The position numbers and the translations under genes are program-made. From the NCBI GenBank assembly GCA_005800255.1, contig SYGW01000108.1, positions 1 to 39,308 on the forward strand: a stretch of 39,308 nucleotides of DNA, given 5' to 3'. Of this stretch, positions 16,674-25,317 are shown piece by piece. The notes beneath the pieces are model-generated. The model did not search any database, was not told the DNA's origin, and saw nothing but the letters and a program-made list of their open reading frames with translations. The stretch comes from Nitrospiraceae bacterium. Lineage in GTDB: Bacteria; Nitrospirota; Nitrospiria; Nitrospirales; Nitrospiraceae. How positions within the stretch are numbered: the first letter of the stretch is position 1; every line of letters starts with the position of its first letter.

Positions 16674-17948
16674 GTGGAGAATACGTTCAAGGAAATCGAA
16701 GAATTGGTTCGACACCATTATGTCATGCTGGAGAAGCAGAGGCCGGATCCGATTGATCGGGTCAGCTTGAGCGCGCCCGCTTTCGATGCCCGGGAGGCGT
16801 TGCGCGCCATCCGGACGATCTTGGACGGATGGATCTCCCAAGGGCCGAACGTGCGGGAGTTCGAGCGGGAGTTTGCACAATACATCGGAAGTTCCAGGGG
16901 CGTGGCGGTCAACTCGGGCTCCTCGGCAAATCTGCTGGCTCTGCTGGCTTTGAAGGAGGTGAATGGACTTCAAGACGGCGATGAAGTGATTGTTCCGGCG
17001 GCCACGTTTGCGACCGTGGCGATGCCCATCGTGCAGGTGGGCTTGGTGCCGGTCTACATTGATGTCTGCCGCGATACCTTGAACATCGATCCCGGTGAGG
17101 TGGCCAAGGGAATTTCCAAGAAGACGCGGGTGCTCATGCCGGTCCATACGCTCGGGTATCCCGCAGACATGCCACGCCTGATGAAGGTGGCAGCTGAGCA
17201 CCGGCTCCTTGTTCTGGAAGACTGCTGCGAGGCGCACGGGTCGACCATCCATGGCAAGAAGGTGGGCAGTTACGGCGACATTGCCGCCTTCAGCTTCTTC
17301 GTCGCCCATAACATGACCACTGGTGAAGGGGGAATGTTGGTGACCGAGCGGGAGGCACTGGAGGTCGCCTGCCGGTCCATGCGAGAATTCGGCCGCTGCG
17401 ATCAGCGGAACATCGCGAGCAACCGGTTCTATTCCGATGATGTACTGGTCGATTTCGACCGGCGGTATGTGTTCGATCGGATCGGGTACAATCTTCGCAT
17501 GACGGACATCGCGGCAGCCTTCGGCATTGAACAACTTGCTAAGCTCGAGGACATGAATCGCCGCCGGCGCGCCAATGCCTCTCTGCTCAAGAAATTGCTC
17601 GCCAAGTCGGCCGGACCGTTGCTGGAGTTGTCTCCTGAACAGGATGGCTACGTCCACACCTATTATACATTCCCGATCGTATTGAACGAAAAGCTGCGGT
17701 GCACGCGACGGGAATTCGCCGAACATCTGGAGAGCAAAGGCATCGAGACGCGGCCTCTCTTCGCCGGGTGTCTGCCGGATCAACCCGCATTCAGGCAGGC
17801 GCCGGGTCGGGTCGTTGGAAAGCTGCCCCAGGCGCGCTTTCTGCGCGATCGGCTCATATTCATCGGCATTCACCCCGCTCTCGACGAACGCCACATGCAC
17901 TATGTAGCGGACACTGTGGCCGCCTTCCTTCGAAGCAAGGGCGGTTGA
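16674..17948 (+). CDS. DegT-family sugar 3-dehydrase-like protein (RfbH/ColD type), His in place of the PLP lysine
   Basis: A 424-residue PLP-fold protein with NSGSSANLLALLAL, GDEVIVPAATFAT, HTLGYPADM, EDCCEAHGS, then FSFFVAHNMTTGEGGML. In sugar aminotransferases that last block carries the PLP-binding Lys; here it is His. His at this place marks the 3-dehydrases RfbH (CDP-sugars) and ColD (GDP-sugars), which remove the C3 hydroxyl. The sequence also shares LFAGCLPDQPAF and FIGIHPAL with RfbH. The cysteine cluster that holds the 2Fe-2S centre of RfbH is missing: the region has only one Cys, in FGRCDQRN. The start is GTG 16674 behind GAGGGG. gmd upstream could supply a GDP-4-keto sugar. Confidence 0.85.
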   Translation: MENTFKEIEELVRHHYVMLEKQRPDPIDRVSLSAPAFDAREALRAIRTILDGWISQGPNVREFEREFAQYIGSSRGVAVNSGSSANLLALLALKEVNGLQDGDEVIVPAATFATVAMPIVQVGLVPVYIDVCRDTLNIDPGEVAKGISKKTRVLMPVHTLGYPADMPRLMKVAAEHRLLVLEDCCEAHGSTIHGKKVGSYGDIAAFSFFVAHNMTTGEGGMLVTEREALEVACRSMREFGRCDQRNIASNRFYSDDVLVDFDRRYVFDRIGYNLRMTDIAAAFGIEQLAKLEDMNRRRRANASLLKKLLAKSAGPLLELSPEQDGYVHTYYTFPIVLNEKLRCTRREFAEHLESKGIETRPLFAGCLPDQPAFRQAPGRVVGKLPQARFLRDRLIFIGIHPALDERHMHYVADTVAAFLRSKGG

Positions 17949-17978
17949 TTATTCCTTGTCTCTTAAGAGGCTTGGCCA

Positions 17979-18710
17979 ATGGGTGAAACGCGTCTGTCGG
18001 TCATCGTTCCAGTGTATAACGAACGAGCCAACATCGAACCCACCGCGTCCGGCATTCTGGAGGCCTTCGGTCCTCTGGCTGCGGAATGCGAAATTCTGTT
18101 CGTTGACGACAACAGCCCGGATGGCACAGCCGACGAAATCGTGCGCACCGGACAGAAATTTCCGCAGGTCAGGCTCGTCCAGCATGGCAAGAAGGAAGGG
18201 CTTGGGGCGGCGCATCATGCCGGTTACCACGCGGCTGAGGGGCGGTATGTCATGTGTATCGACGCGGACTTCTCCCAGGATCCTCGTGATTTATTGCGCA
18301 TGAAAGAGGTGTTGGATGCGGGACATGATCTGGTAGTTGGCTCCCGTTATATGAAGAATGGCGAGCAGATCGGAAAGTCTCTAGCGAGGGATTGGGGGAG
18401 CAAGGCGATGAATGCTATGACGCGCGTCTGCCTTGGGATTCCTCTCGCCGATTCGACGCATACCTTCCGAGCGTTCAGAAAGACCGTGCATGAATCCGTA
18501 TGCCGGCATCTGAACGAAAAAGGACATCCGAGTTTCCAGATTCAGTTTACCTTCTGGGTAGTGCGAAGCGGGTTCCGAGTGACTGAAATCCCTGTCAGAT
18601 TTGTTGAACGAAGCGCCGACAAAGGGCAGTCGAAGCTCTCGATCAAGCGGGAGCTCTTGCCCTTCCTTAGATCGATCAGTCGACTGTCCCTGCAACGGTT
18701 GGTGGCGTGA
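17979..18710 (+). CDS. GT2 glycosyltransferase, dolichol/polyprenol-phosphate mannose synthase-like
   Basis: 243 residues with the GT-A fold of the DPM1 group: LSVIVPVYNERANIEPT, EILFVDDNSPDGTADEI, GLGAAHHAGYHAAEGRYVMCIDADFSQDP (DxD), VGSRYMKNG, then STHTFRAFRKTV and EIPVRFVER..GQSKLS. Such enzymes transfer a sugar from a nucleotide donor to polyprenyl phosphate on the inner membrane face. No C-terminal membrane anchor is present. It follows the DegT-family gene by 30 bases in the same direction. Confidence 0.88.
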   Translation: MGETRLSVIVPVYNERANIEPTASGILEAFGPLAAECEILFVDDNSPDGTADEIVRTGQKFPQVRLVQHGKKEGLGAAHHAGYHAAEGRYVMCIDADFSQDPRDLLRMKEVLDAGHDLVVGSRYMKNGEQIGKSLARDWGSKAMNAMTRVCLGIPLADSTHTFRAFRKTVHESVCRHLNEKGHPSFQIQFTFWVVRSGFRVTEIPVRFVERSADKGQSKLSIKRELLPFLRSISRLSLQRLVA

Positions 18711-18845
18711 GCTGCTGCTGCCATGCCTTTTGTATCGACAGGATTCCTACGCGAAGCGAAGGTCGGGCTCACCACGATTTCCACGGACTGAAGGCGTCGT
18801 CATCCTTCTGAGAAGGCGAGCATAGACATGCTGTACGGAGTAGCC

Positions 18846-20774
18846 ATGAAAGGCCTGGAGAGAATCGAGGATCTGGAGCCGGCGCTCGGAGGCCGATCCG
18901 TGCTGAGCGAGCCAGCCGGGGCGGTCGCGGAAGAACTTTTCAAGGCCGTGAAAGGGGCCGGCATAGCAAAACGGGTATTCCAGGAATTGATCCGACTGCG
19001 CCCGGATGTCATCGAGGCCTTTGCCGGAAAAGTCGCGGCGGGATCGCACGTCTACGCCAACCGTGTGAACGTTGAAAGCCTCAAGGAGATGCTCCGGGCG
19101 GCGAAGTATGTATCGCAGCATAGCTTGGCGCCGAACCGCGAGCGCGACCCACGCATTTTGGAAAGTCTGCTCGAAATCCAGTCGCGGATTCAGTACTACG
19201 ACCGGGAGTTCACGTTCGGTGAAATTTCGGGCGTCCGTCCTGCTGCGCCGTCGGCCGCAAAGCCCGCGAACTTTGTGATCTCCATCAGCCGGGTCGGCGC
19301 CGAACGGCTCGTGATTCGCCCCACGTCGAGGCCTAGACGCATCCTACTGCTCAACCCGTCTCAAAACTCCGTTTACGGCGCGTTCGCGGTGCTTCCTCAT
19401 CCCAGCCTCGGACTCGCCTACATTGGGACGGTCTTGAAGCAGGCCGGACATTCGGTGTCAATCCTTGACGCCGATAGCGCGGGCCTGACCCGGGACATGC
19501 TCATGACCGTGCTCCGGGAAGAGCGTATTGAGATCATCGGGATCATTACCGTCACGCCCATCTACAACAACGTCGTGAAGCTCTGTACCGAGATCAAGAA
19601 AGAATTCCCATCCATGGTGACGTTGATCGGCGGGATTCACCCCACGCTGGCTCCGATGGAGTCGATGGCGCCCGACTGCTTTGATTTTGCGGTAAAAGGG
19701 GAAGGCGAGCAAACTTGCCTGGACCTAATCGAGGCCATCAACGCCGGCGGCGGATACGGGAATATCACCGGGCTGGTCTATCGCGAAGGCGGAAAGGTCG
19801 TACAAACAGCCGAACGGCCCCTCATTCAGGAGCTTGACTCGATCCCGTTTCCTGACTGGTCGCTCATCAAGAAGATGGAATACTCGTATCCCGATGCACT
19901 CTACCACCCCGTGTTCCCGATCTTCACGAGCCGCGGCTGCCCCGCCGCCTGCACCTATTGTCAAACGAAAAACATTTTCACGCGGCGGCTAAGGAATCGC
20001 AGCGCGGAAAACATCCTCAACGAGATCGAGTACCTGATAAACGCGTGGGGGGCCAAGGAGATCCACATTTGGGACGACGTGTTTACCGCGAACAAGAAAG
20101 TGGTCTTCGAGGTCAGGGATCTCATGCGGGAGCGCGGGCTGAAGATCCCCATCAATTTTCCAAACGGAATCCGGGCCGATGAGGTGGATCCGGCTATTTT
20201 CGCCGCGCTGGTCGAAATGGGAACTTACCAAGTGGCGTTCGGTATCGAATCCGGGAACGAAGAGATTTTGGAGATTCTCGAGAAAGGCTGCACCAAAGCC
20301 CAGGTGCGGGATGCGGTGCGCTGGGCCAAAGAAGCCGGCCTGGAAGTCTGGGGGTACTTTTTGATCGGGGCCCCCGGCGAAACCCGAGCCAGGATCGAGG
20401 AGACAATCGACTTTGCAATCGATCTCGACGTGGACATCGCCAAATTCCACATTATCGAGCCCTATCCCGGCTCAAAAATCTTCTATCAGTTGGCCAGCCG
20501 CAAGCTGATCGACGACTACAATTACGACAACTATGGCATCCACACGGGACCGGTTCACCACCTCGAGGATGTGAGCTGTGCAGAAATGCTGGACCTTCAG
20601 AAGGCCGCCTATCGGCGCTTCTATCTCCGTCCCGGGAAGCTTCTCCAGCATGTCCTCCGCCTGAAGTCCTTCAACCGCCTCCGTGTAAACCTGGGGACAG
20701 CAGGCGGTGTCCTGCGTCTGATCTTCGGACGCGGCACTGCGATGCGCGCTCCCGGTCAACTGCTCGGTTCATGA
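18846..20774 (+). CDS. B12-binding-type radical SAM protein
   Basis: 642 residues from ATG 18846, which has GGAG five bases upstream; ATG 18828 is less well placed. Residues 1-150 are a helical region of unknown type. A cobalamin-binding-like domain follows (LLLNPSQNSVYGAF, HPSLGLAYIGTVLKQAGHSVSILDAD, LIGGIHPTLAP, FAVKGEGEQT), and then the radical SAM core with the cluster motif CPAACTYC in FTSRGCPAACTYC. The base-off cobalamin His motif DxHxxG is not obvious. Members of this class methylate or rearrange unreactive carbons, and in sugar loci their products are mostly unknown. A second protein of the class is at 33357. Confidence 0.85.
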   Translation: MKGLERIEDLEPALGGRSVLSEPAGAVAEELFKAVKGAGIAKRVFQELIRLRPDVIEAFAGKVAAGSHVYANRVNVESLKEMLRAAKYVSQHSLAPNRERDPRILESLLEIQSRIQYYDREFTFGEISGVRPAAPSAAKPANFVISISRVGAERLVIRPTSRPRRILLLNPSQNSVYGAFAVLPHPSLGLAYIGTVLKQAGHSVSILDADSAGLTRDMLMTVLREERIEIIGIITVTPIYNNVVKLCTEIKKEFPSMVTLIGGIHPTLAPMESMAPDCFDFAVKGEGEQTCLDLIEAINAGGGYGNITGLVYREGGKVVQTAERPLIQELDSIPFPDWSLIKKMEYSYPDALYHPVFPIFTSRGCPAACTYCQTKNIFTRRLRNRSAENILNEIEYLINAWGAKEIHIWDDVFTANKKVVFEVRDLMRERGLKIPINFPNGIRADEVDPAIFAALVEMGTYQVAFGIESGNEEILEILEKGCTKAQVRDAVRWAKEAGLEVWGYFLIGAPGETRARIEETIDFAIDLDVDIAKFHIIEPYPGSKIFYQLASRKLIDDYNYDNYGIHTGPVHHLEDVSCAEMLDLQKAAYRRFYLRPGKLLQHVLRLKSFNRLRVNLGTAGGVLRLIFGRGTAMRAPGQLLGS

Positions 20775-20793
20775 GCGCGAGGACCCCAGACCG

Positions 20794-20955
20794 ATGAAGA
20801 TGCGAGTGCTGGAGCGTTTCCCTCACCTATGGGCCGACCTCCACCCTTCTCATGCCGGCTACTTCCCGAACCTCGTCGGTCTGGCGGCCTGGATCGTCCT
20901 TCTGCTGATCGTGGTCGGCGGTCTCGGATTCCTTGCCGTCGTTCTTCTGGGATAG
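20794..20955 (+). CDS. Small single-span membrane protein, 53 residues
   Basis: ATG 20794 opens a 53-codon frame ending at TAG 20953-20955. It begins MKMRVLERFPHLWADLHPSH, passes through GYFPNLVG and then a hydrophobic run of about 25 residues (AAWIVLLLIVVGGLGFLAVVLLG). It fills the gap between the radical SAM gene (stop 20774) and the GT2 gene (start 21009). The third codon position is GC-rich, as in real neighbours. The ribosome site is weak (GAGG about 12 bases upstream). A membrane-anchoring or scaffold role for its neighbours is possible; no family was recognised. Confidence 0.5.
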   Translation: MKMRVLERFPHLWADLHPSHAGYFPNLVGLAAWIVLLLIVVGGLGFLAVVLLG

Positions 20956-21008
20956 GGCATCGCCGGGCCGATGGACATTGGATTCGCTTGATAACTGGAG
21001 AGTGTGCC

Positions 21009-21761
21009 GTGCTCAAGCTTGACATCATCATTCCTGTCTATAACGAGGGTGAGAACATCAGTGACGTGCTGGACGCTCTCGCTCGGTCCGTGAAGAACCC
21101 GTTCCGCGCCCTCATTTGCTACGACCATGACAACGACACTACGCTGCCGGTCATCCGCGCGACGGGACGATGGCCCTTTGAAATTGTGGCAGTTAAGAAT
21201 GGGGGAGCGGGAGTTCATGGGGCGGTGCTCACCGGCTTTCGGGTCAGCACGGCGCCGGCTGTCCTCGTCGTCCCGGCGGATGAACCGTTTAACATCGGCA
21301 TCGTGGATCAAATGCTCGAAAGGTTTGAGCAAGGATGTGACATCGTGGCACCCAGTCGATTCATGAAGGGCGGACGGATGGAGGGGGCTCCTTTTCTCAA
21401 GGGGTTTCTGGCGCGCGCGGCTTCCTTCGTCCTCTATTATGCGGCGGGGCTTCCCACTCATGACTCAAGCTATGGGTTCCGGCTCTTTTCCCGCCGGGTC
21501 ATCGAGTGCATCTCCATCGAGTCCACAGCCGGGTTCACGTACAGCATCGAACTCCTGGCGAAGTGTCACCGGCTGGGCTGGCGGATTGAGGAGATTCCCG
21601 CGCAATGGTTCGAACGCACCCGGGGCGGCAGCCGCTTTCGCGTGTTCAAGTGGCTGCCCGCCTACCTGCATTGGTTTTTCTATATTTTTTCGACCACGTT
21701 CTTGTTCCGCGGGCCTCGCAGCGTCAAATTGCTTGGGCGGGCAGAGTGCCCGCTTTCGTGA
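21009..21761 (+). CDS. GT2-like glycosyltransferase with altered DxD region
   Basis: 250 residues from GTG 21009 (GGAG eight bases upstream). The GT-A start LDIIIPVYNEGENISDVLDAL and ICYDHDND are clear. So are GAGVHGAVLTGFRVSTAPAVLVVPADEPFN, SRFMKGG, DSSYGFRLFSRRV and IEEIPAQWFERTRGGSRF. The usual DAD/DxD metal motif is replaced by PADEP, which keeps one Asp and one Glu. It resembles polyprenyl-phosphate glycosyltransferases like the gene at 17979 but is distinct. The C-terminus has a hydrophobic WLPAYLHWFFYIFSTTFLF, a possible membrane-surface helix. Confidence 0.8.
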   Translation: MLKLDIIIPVYNEGENISDVLDALARSVKNPFRALICYDHDNDTTLPVIRATGRWPFEIVAVKNGGAGVHGAVLTGFRVSTAPAVLVVPADEPFNIGIVDQMLERFEQGCDIVAPSRFMKGGRMEGAPFLKGFLARAASFVLYYAAGLPTHDSSYGFRLFSRRVIECISIESTAGFTYSIELLAKCHRLGWRIEEIPAQWFERTRGGSRFRVFKWLPAYLHWFFYIFSTTFLFRGPRSVKLLGRAECPLS

Positions 21762-21804
21762 CCACCAAGCCAGGCCCTGACCGAAGCGCGAATCTACCAA
21801 TGGA

Positions 21805-22797
21805 ATGTCAGCGTCGATGAACGCCAAACGTTATCTGGTGACCGGCGGATCAGGATTTCTTGGATCTGCCCTAGTGCGCCGCCTGGTCAAGGCCGGACAT
21901 TATGTACGCGTGCTGGACGACGGATCTCGAGGCAAACCGAGCCGGCTGGACGAGGTGTCGAAAGAAATTGACTTCGTCAACGCCGATATCCGGGACTCGG
22001 TCGCCGTCTCCCGGGCCACGAAAGACGTGGATGCCGTCTGGCATCTGGCCTTCATTAATGGAACGGAGTTCTTCTACAGCAAGCCCGACGCCGTGCTCGA
22101 GGTCGGGGTAAAGGGCATCGTCAACGTCATTGAGGCTTGCCGGGCGGCCGGGGTGGGGGAACTCTTCCTCGCGTCTAGCTCCGAGGTCTATCAGAACCCG
22201 CCCGTGGTGCCGACCGACGAGCACGTGCCGTTGATCATCCCGGATCCCATGAATCCGCGCTATTCCTACGCGGGTGGCAAGATGATCAGCGAGCTCATGG
22301 CCATCAACTACGGCCGGAAATATTTTTCGAAGGTCGTGATCTTCCGACCGCACAACGTCTATGGTCCCGACATGGGGTGGGAGCATGTCATTCCGCAGTT
22401 CGTGGTGCGGGTCAAGGAGCTGCAGGCGCAACGGCAGGACCCCCTGTCGTTCCCCATCCAGGGGACCGGCAAGGAAACCCGTGCGTTCGTGTACATCGAT
22501 GATTTCACGGACGGGCTGATGCTGCTCAATGAGAAGGGGCAGCACCTCGAGATCTACCACATCGGCACGATGGAGGAGATCACAATCGAGACCGCCGCCC
22601 GCGAAGTCGCCAAATACTTCAAACGGGAGATCGCGATCGCGCCCGGCAAGATGGCCGACGGCAGCACGCCGCGCCGCTGCCCCGACATCACAAAAATGAA
22701 AAGGCTGGGATATGCCCCCAAGGTGCCCTTCGTGGAGGGGCTGGCGGTGACGGCGCGATGGTATGACGAGCATGCGGAGGACAGGCCCCGTGGGTAA
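21805..22797 (+). CDS. NAD-dependent epimerase/dehydratase (extended SDR)
   Basis: 330 residues with YLVTGGSGFLGSALVRRLVKAGHYVRVLDDGSRG, AVWHLAFINGTEFFYSKPD, SSSEVYQNPP, the catalytic Tyr and Lys in RYSYAGGKMISELM, FRPHNVYGPDMGWEHVIPQFV and GKETRAFVYIDDFTDGL. The family holds UDP-glucose 4-epimerases and dTDP-sugar and UDP-sugar dehydratases. The HLAFINGTEFFYSKPD segment resembles enzymes that act on nucleotide sugars in O-antigen loci, but the substrate cannot be named. The start is ATG 21805, with ATG 21817 possible. It is followed at 30 bases by a glycosyltransferase. Confidence 0.85.
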   Translation: MSASMNAKRYLVTGGSGFLGSALVRRLVKAGHYVRVLDDGSRGKPSRLDEVSKEIDFVNADIRDSVAVSRATKDVDAVWHLAFINGTEFFYSKPDAVLEVGVKGIVNVIEACRAAGVGELFLASSSEVYQNPPVVPTDEHVPLIIPDPMNPRYSYAGGKMISELMAINYGRKYFSKVVIFRPHNVYGPDMGWEHVIPQFVVRVKELQAQRQDPLSFPIQGTGKETRAFVYIDDFTDGLMLLNEKGQHLEIYHIGTMEEITIETAAREVAKYFKREIAIAPGKMADGSTPRRCPDITKMKRLGYAPKVPFVEGLAVTARWYDEHAEDRPRG

Positions 22798-22827
22798 GCG
22801 CCGAGTCAGGCCGGGGCAGGTCGCGCT

Positions 22828-24207
22828 ATGAATCTTCTTGTGCTCGCCAGTGATGTCCCTCATCGCCGACACGGCATGGGCGGCGTCACCGCGGTGAACA
22901 TCGTCCTCTACGAGCTGTTGGCTGGCCTCCTCGCGTGCGGAGCCAAGCTCTCGCTCCAGATCATCTTCAATAAATGGCGCACGGTCAACGCGCTGAGCGA
23001 GGAGGAGATCGAGGAACTGCGGAATCTCGAGACGCTGGGCGTGCGCATCCTGCCCACGATGTACCCGCAGGACTATCTCCGCACGCAGCCGTCCGGCGGC
23101 GTGGCCGCGAAGGCTGCCAAGCTGTCGCGGTTTCTGGCCGGCCGGGTGCGGGTGCGCGATGTCTATCCGGTCACGCGGGTCCAGGACGAGATGGCGGCCC
23201 GTCTGCGGCAGTTCGGTCCCGAGGCGATTCTGACGATCTGGAGCCCCGAGGGTGTGGCGGCCACCTATGGGTTCCACGAGGTGCCCCGGGTGGCCTATCA
23301 CGGTGATATCGAGTTCGGACCGGCCATGGCCCGCATGGCGGACCCGGAACTGTTCCGGACCGAGTCCCAGGCCGACCCGGAAAGCGTCTGGAAGCGAAGC
23401 GTCCGTCGCCTGCGAGACCGGCTGTGGCTGGCGCATTTCGAGCAGGCGCATGTCCGGCTGATGGGCGATCTGGACGTGATCGCCAACGTGACGGCCACTA
23501 ACATCCAGTATTACCGGGACCATGGCCATCCCCGATCCATCTATGTCCGGAATACCTGGAGCGATCCCGCGGAGCACGGCGGCGTGATGGCCTCCGCCGT
23601 CCCCGTCGACCGGCTGCCGGTCAAGATCGTCGGCCATGTCGGCTACCTGAACAGGACGGGCAGCACCTACGGGCTCAAGTATCTCGGCGAGCTGATGCCA
23701 GTCCTCGATCAGGTGATGGAGGGGATCCCGTATGAGGTGCACGTTATCGGGGGCGGGGAGCCGGTTCCAGCGGTGAAGCATCTGCTGCAGCATCCCCGGA
23801 TCGTCCGTCCGGGCTTCATCGAGGACCTGGACAAGGAGTTGAACACGGCGAGTGTCTTTCTGTTCCTCAACAACGCAGGTCGCCACCTGGCCGCCTACAC
23901 GCGCCATGTGGTCGCCTGGTCGATGAGCCACTGTCTGGTTGTGCACGCCAACAGCGTGAAGACCATTCCCGAGATCGCGCACATGCAGAATACGCTGGTC
24001 GGGGAAACCCCTAGCGAGATCGCCCAGTTGATCCGCCGGGCTGCCACTGAAGCTGAGCTGAATGCGGCCATCCGGCGGGGCGGCCGGAAGACCTACGAAG
24101 AGCTCTTCAAACCGCAGGTTGTCGCGAAGGCGCTCTACGAGGAAATCCAGCAGGCGATGGCCACCAAGCATTGCATGCCCGGCCCGCGGGCCGCCACTTA
24201 CCGATAG
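22828..24207 (+). CDS. GT-B type glycosyltransferase-like protein
   Basis: 459 residues. The N-terminal lobe begins MNLLVLASDVPHRRHGMGGVTAVNIVLYELL, the donor/acceptor entry with a GG loop seen in GT4-like enzymes. The C-lobe has IVGHVGYLNRTGSTYGLKYLGELM, EVHVIGGGEPVPAVKHLL and RPGFIEDLDKELNTASVFLFLN. The common EGFGLPLLEA motif of retaining GT4 enzymes is not seen; its place is taken by TRHVVAWSMSHCLVV. This suggests a divergent member. It probably adds one sugar of the repeat unit on the cytoplasmic side. Confidence 0.75.
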   Translation: MNLLVLASDVPHRRHGMGGVTAVNIVLYELLAGLLACGAKLSLQIIFNKWRTVNALSEEEIEELRNLETLGVRILPTMYPQDYLRTQPSGGVAAKAAKLSRFLAGRVRVRDVYPVTRVQDEMAARLRQFGPEAILTIWSPEGVAATYGFHEVPRVAYHGDIEFGPAMARMADPELFRTESQADPESVWKRSVRRLRDRLWLAHFEQAHVRLMGDLDVIANVTATNIQYYRDHGHPRSIYVRNTWSDPAEHGGVMASAVPVDRLPVKIVGHVGYLNRTGSTYGLKYLGELMPVLDQVMEGIPYEVHVIGGGEPVPAVKHLLQHPRIVRPGFIEDLDKELNTASVFLFLNNAGRHLAAYTRHVVAWSMSHCLVVHANSVKTIPEIAHMQNTLVGETPSEIAQLIRRAATEAELNAAIRRGGRKTYEELFKPQVVAKALYEEIQQAMATKHCMPGPRAATYR

Positions 24208-24217
24208 GAGGGTACCC

Positions 24218-25273
24218 ATGCACGCGCCTTTTGTCCCCCTCGTCCGCCGATTGCTGGACGTGTCCGATGTCTCGCTGACTTTCTTGGACATCGGATCACG
24301 GAACGGGGTGCTGGAGCTCGAGGATCTGGCGCCCTATGTGCTGGCCTTCGGGTTCGAGCCGAATGCGGACGAATATCGTAAGCTCGTGAGTGGTGAGACC
24401 GATGCGGCCCAACTGGGCGTGCGCCCACCCGCGTTCAGGAAGCTGACGCACCTGCCTTACGCGGTCGCGGACGTGTGTGGTCAGCGTGAGTTGTACATCA
24501 CCCGGGGGCCCGGCGCCGTCAGCCTGCGTGAACCGAACATCGAACGCCTGCGAGAGATCAAATGGAAGGGCCGGCGGCGCGCCCCGAATTTCGGCGACGA
24601 AGTCTTCCCCGTGCTGCGGGTCGATCCGGTCGAGGTCAAGACCATCGAGTGGGTGGCGCTTGAATACGGGCTGACCCACATCGACTATCTGAAGCTGGAT
24701 GTCGAGAGCTCCGAATACGAAGTCCTGGCCGGCGCCGGCCCGGTGCTGGACGCGACCTCCCTGATAAAGGTCGAGGTCTGTTTCATCCCTTTCCGGAAGG
24801 GGCAGAAGCTCTTTTCCCACGTCGACCTGCTGCTCCGGGACCACGGGTTCGATCTGCTGCGCTACGAGATCGTGCCGATGCAGGTGGGGTACAAAGAGCG
24901 GGAGGGAGCGTCCACGATCGGACCGTCCATCGGATTTCCGGACCGGTACGGCCAGCCGCTGATGGGGGACGCGGTTTACGTCAATCGCGGGATCAAGGAG
25001 CGGTCGCGCCTTGTCGCGCTGGCCGCCCTTCTGATCGAGCAGGGCTATCTGGACGAAGCGTTATTCCTCCTCCGGAACAAAGTGCCCGATGCGGACCCCC
25101 AGCTGCTGGACCTGCTCCAGAACTACCAGGGGGACAGGCGGACACGTTTGTTCGAGGCGCTGATCAGAGGTTACCGGAAGGTCCAGAAGCTCGCTCATCC
25201 AGTCCGATCGCTGCGCCGATGGCTGGGCTGGAGGCGCCTGGCCTCGAAGGGCGTGGTGCGGTCGGCGCCATGA
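24218..25273 (+). CDS. FkbM-family methyltransferase
   Basis: ATG 24218 has TAGGAGGG upstream, only ten bases past the previous gene. The 351-residue protein has a class I SAM-dependent methyltransferase domain: FLDIGSRNGVLELEDL (motif I), AFGFEPNADEY, LPYAVADVCGQRELYIT, TIEWVALEYGLTHIDYLKLDVESSEYEVLAGA (motif IV with the FkbM-type LKLDVEG-like Asp) and SLIKVEVCF. FkbM-type enzymes O-methylate sugars and polyketides. The C-terminal 80 residues are an extra helical part. It probably methylates a glycan sugar. Confidence 0.85.
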   Translation: MHAPFVPLVRRLLDVSDVSLTFLDIGSRNGVLELEDLAPYVLAFGFEPNADEYRKLVSGETDAAQLGVRPPAFRKLTHLPYAVADVCGQRELYITRGPGAVSLREPNIERLREIKWKGRRRAPNFGDEVFPVLRVDPVEVKTIEWVALEYGLTHIDYLKLDVESSEYEVLAGAGPVLDATSLIKVEVCFIPFRKGQKLFSHVDLLLRDHGFDLLRYEIVPMQVGYKEREGASTIGPSIGFPDRYGQPLMGDAVYVNRGIKERSRLVALAALLIEQGYLDEALFLLRNKVPDADPQLLDLLQNYQGDRRTRLFEALIRGYRKVQKLAHPVRSLRRWLGWRRLASKGVVRSAP

Positions 25274-25317
25274 CCCGTCTCGGCGAGCCCGCGAGTCTAT
25301 AGGCGGAGGGATTCTCC

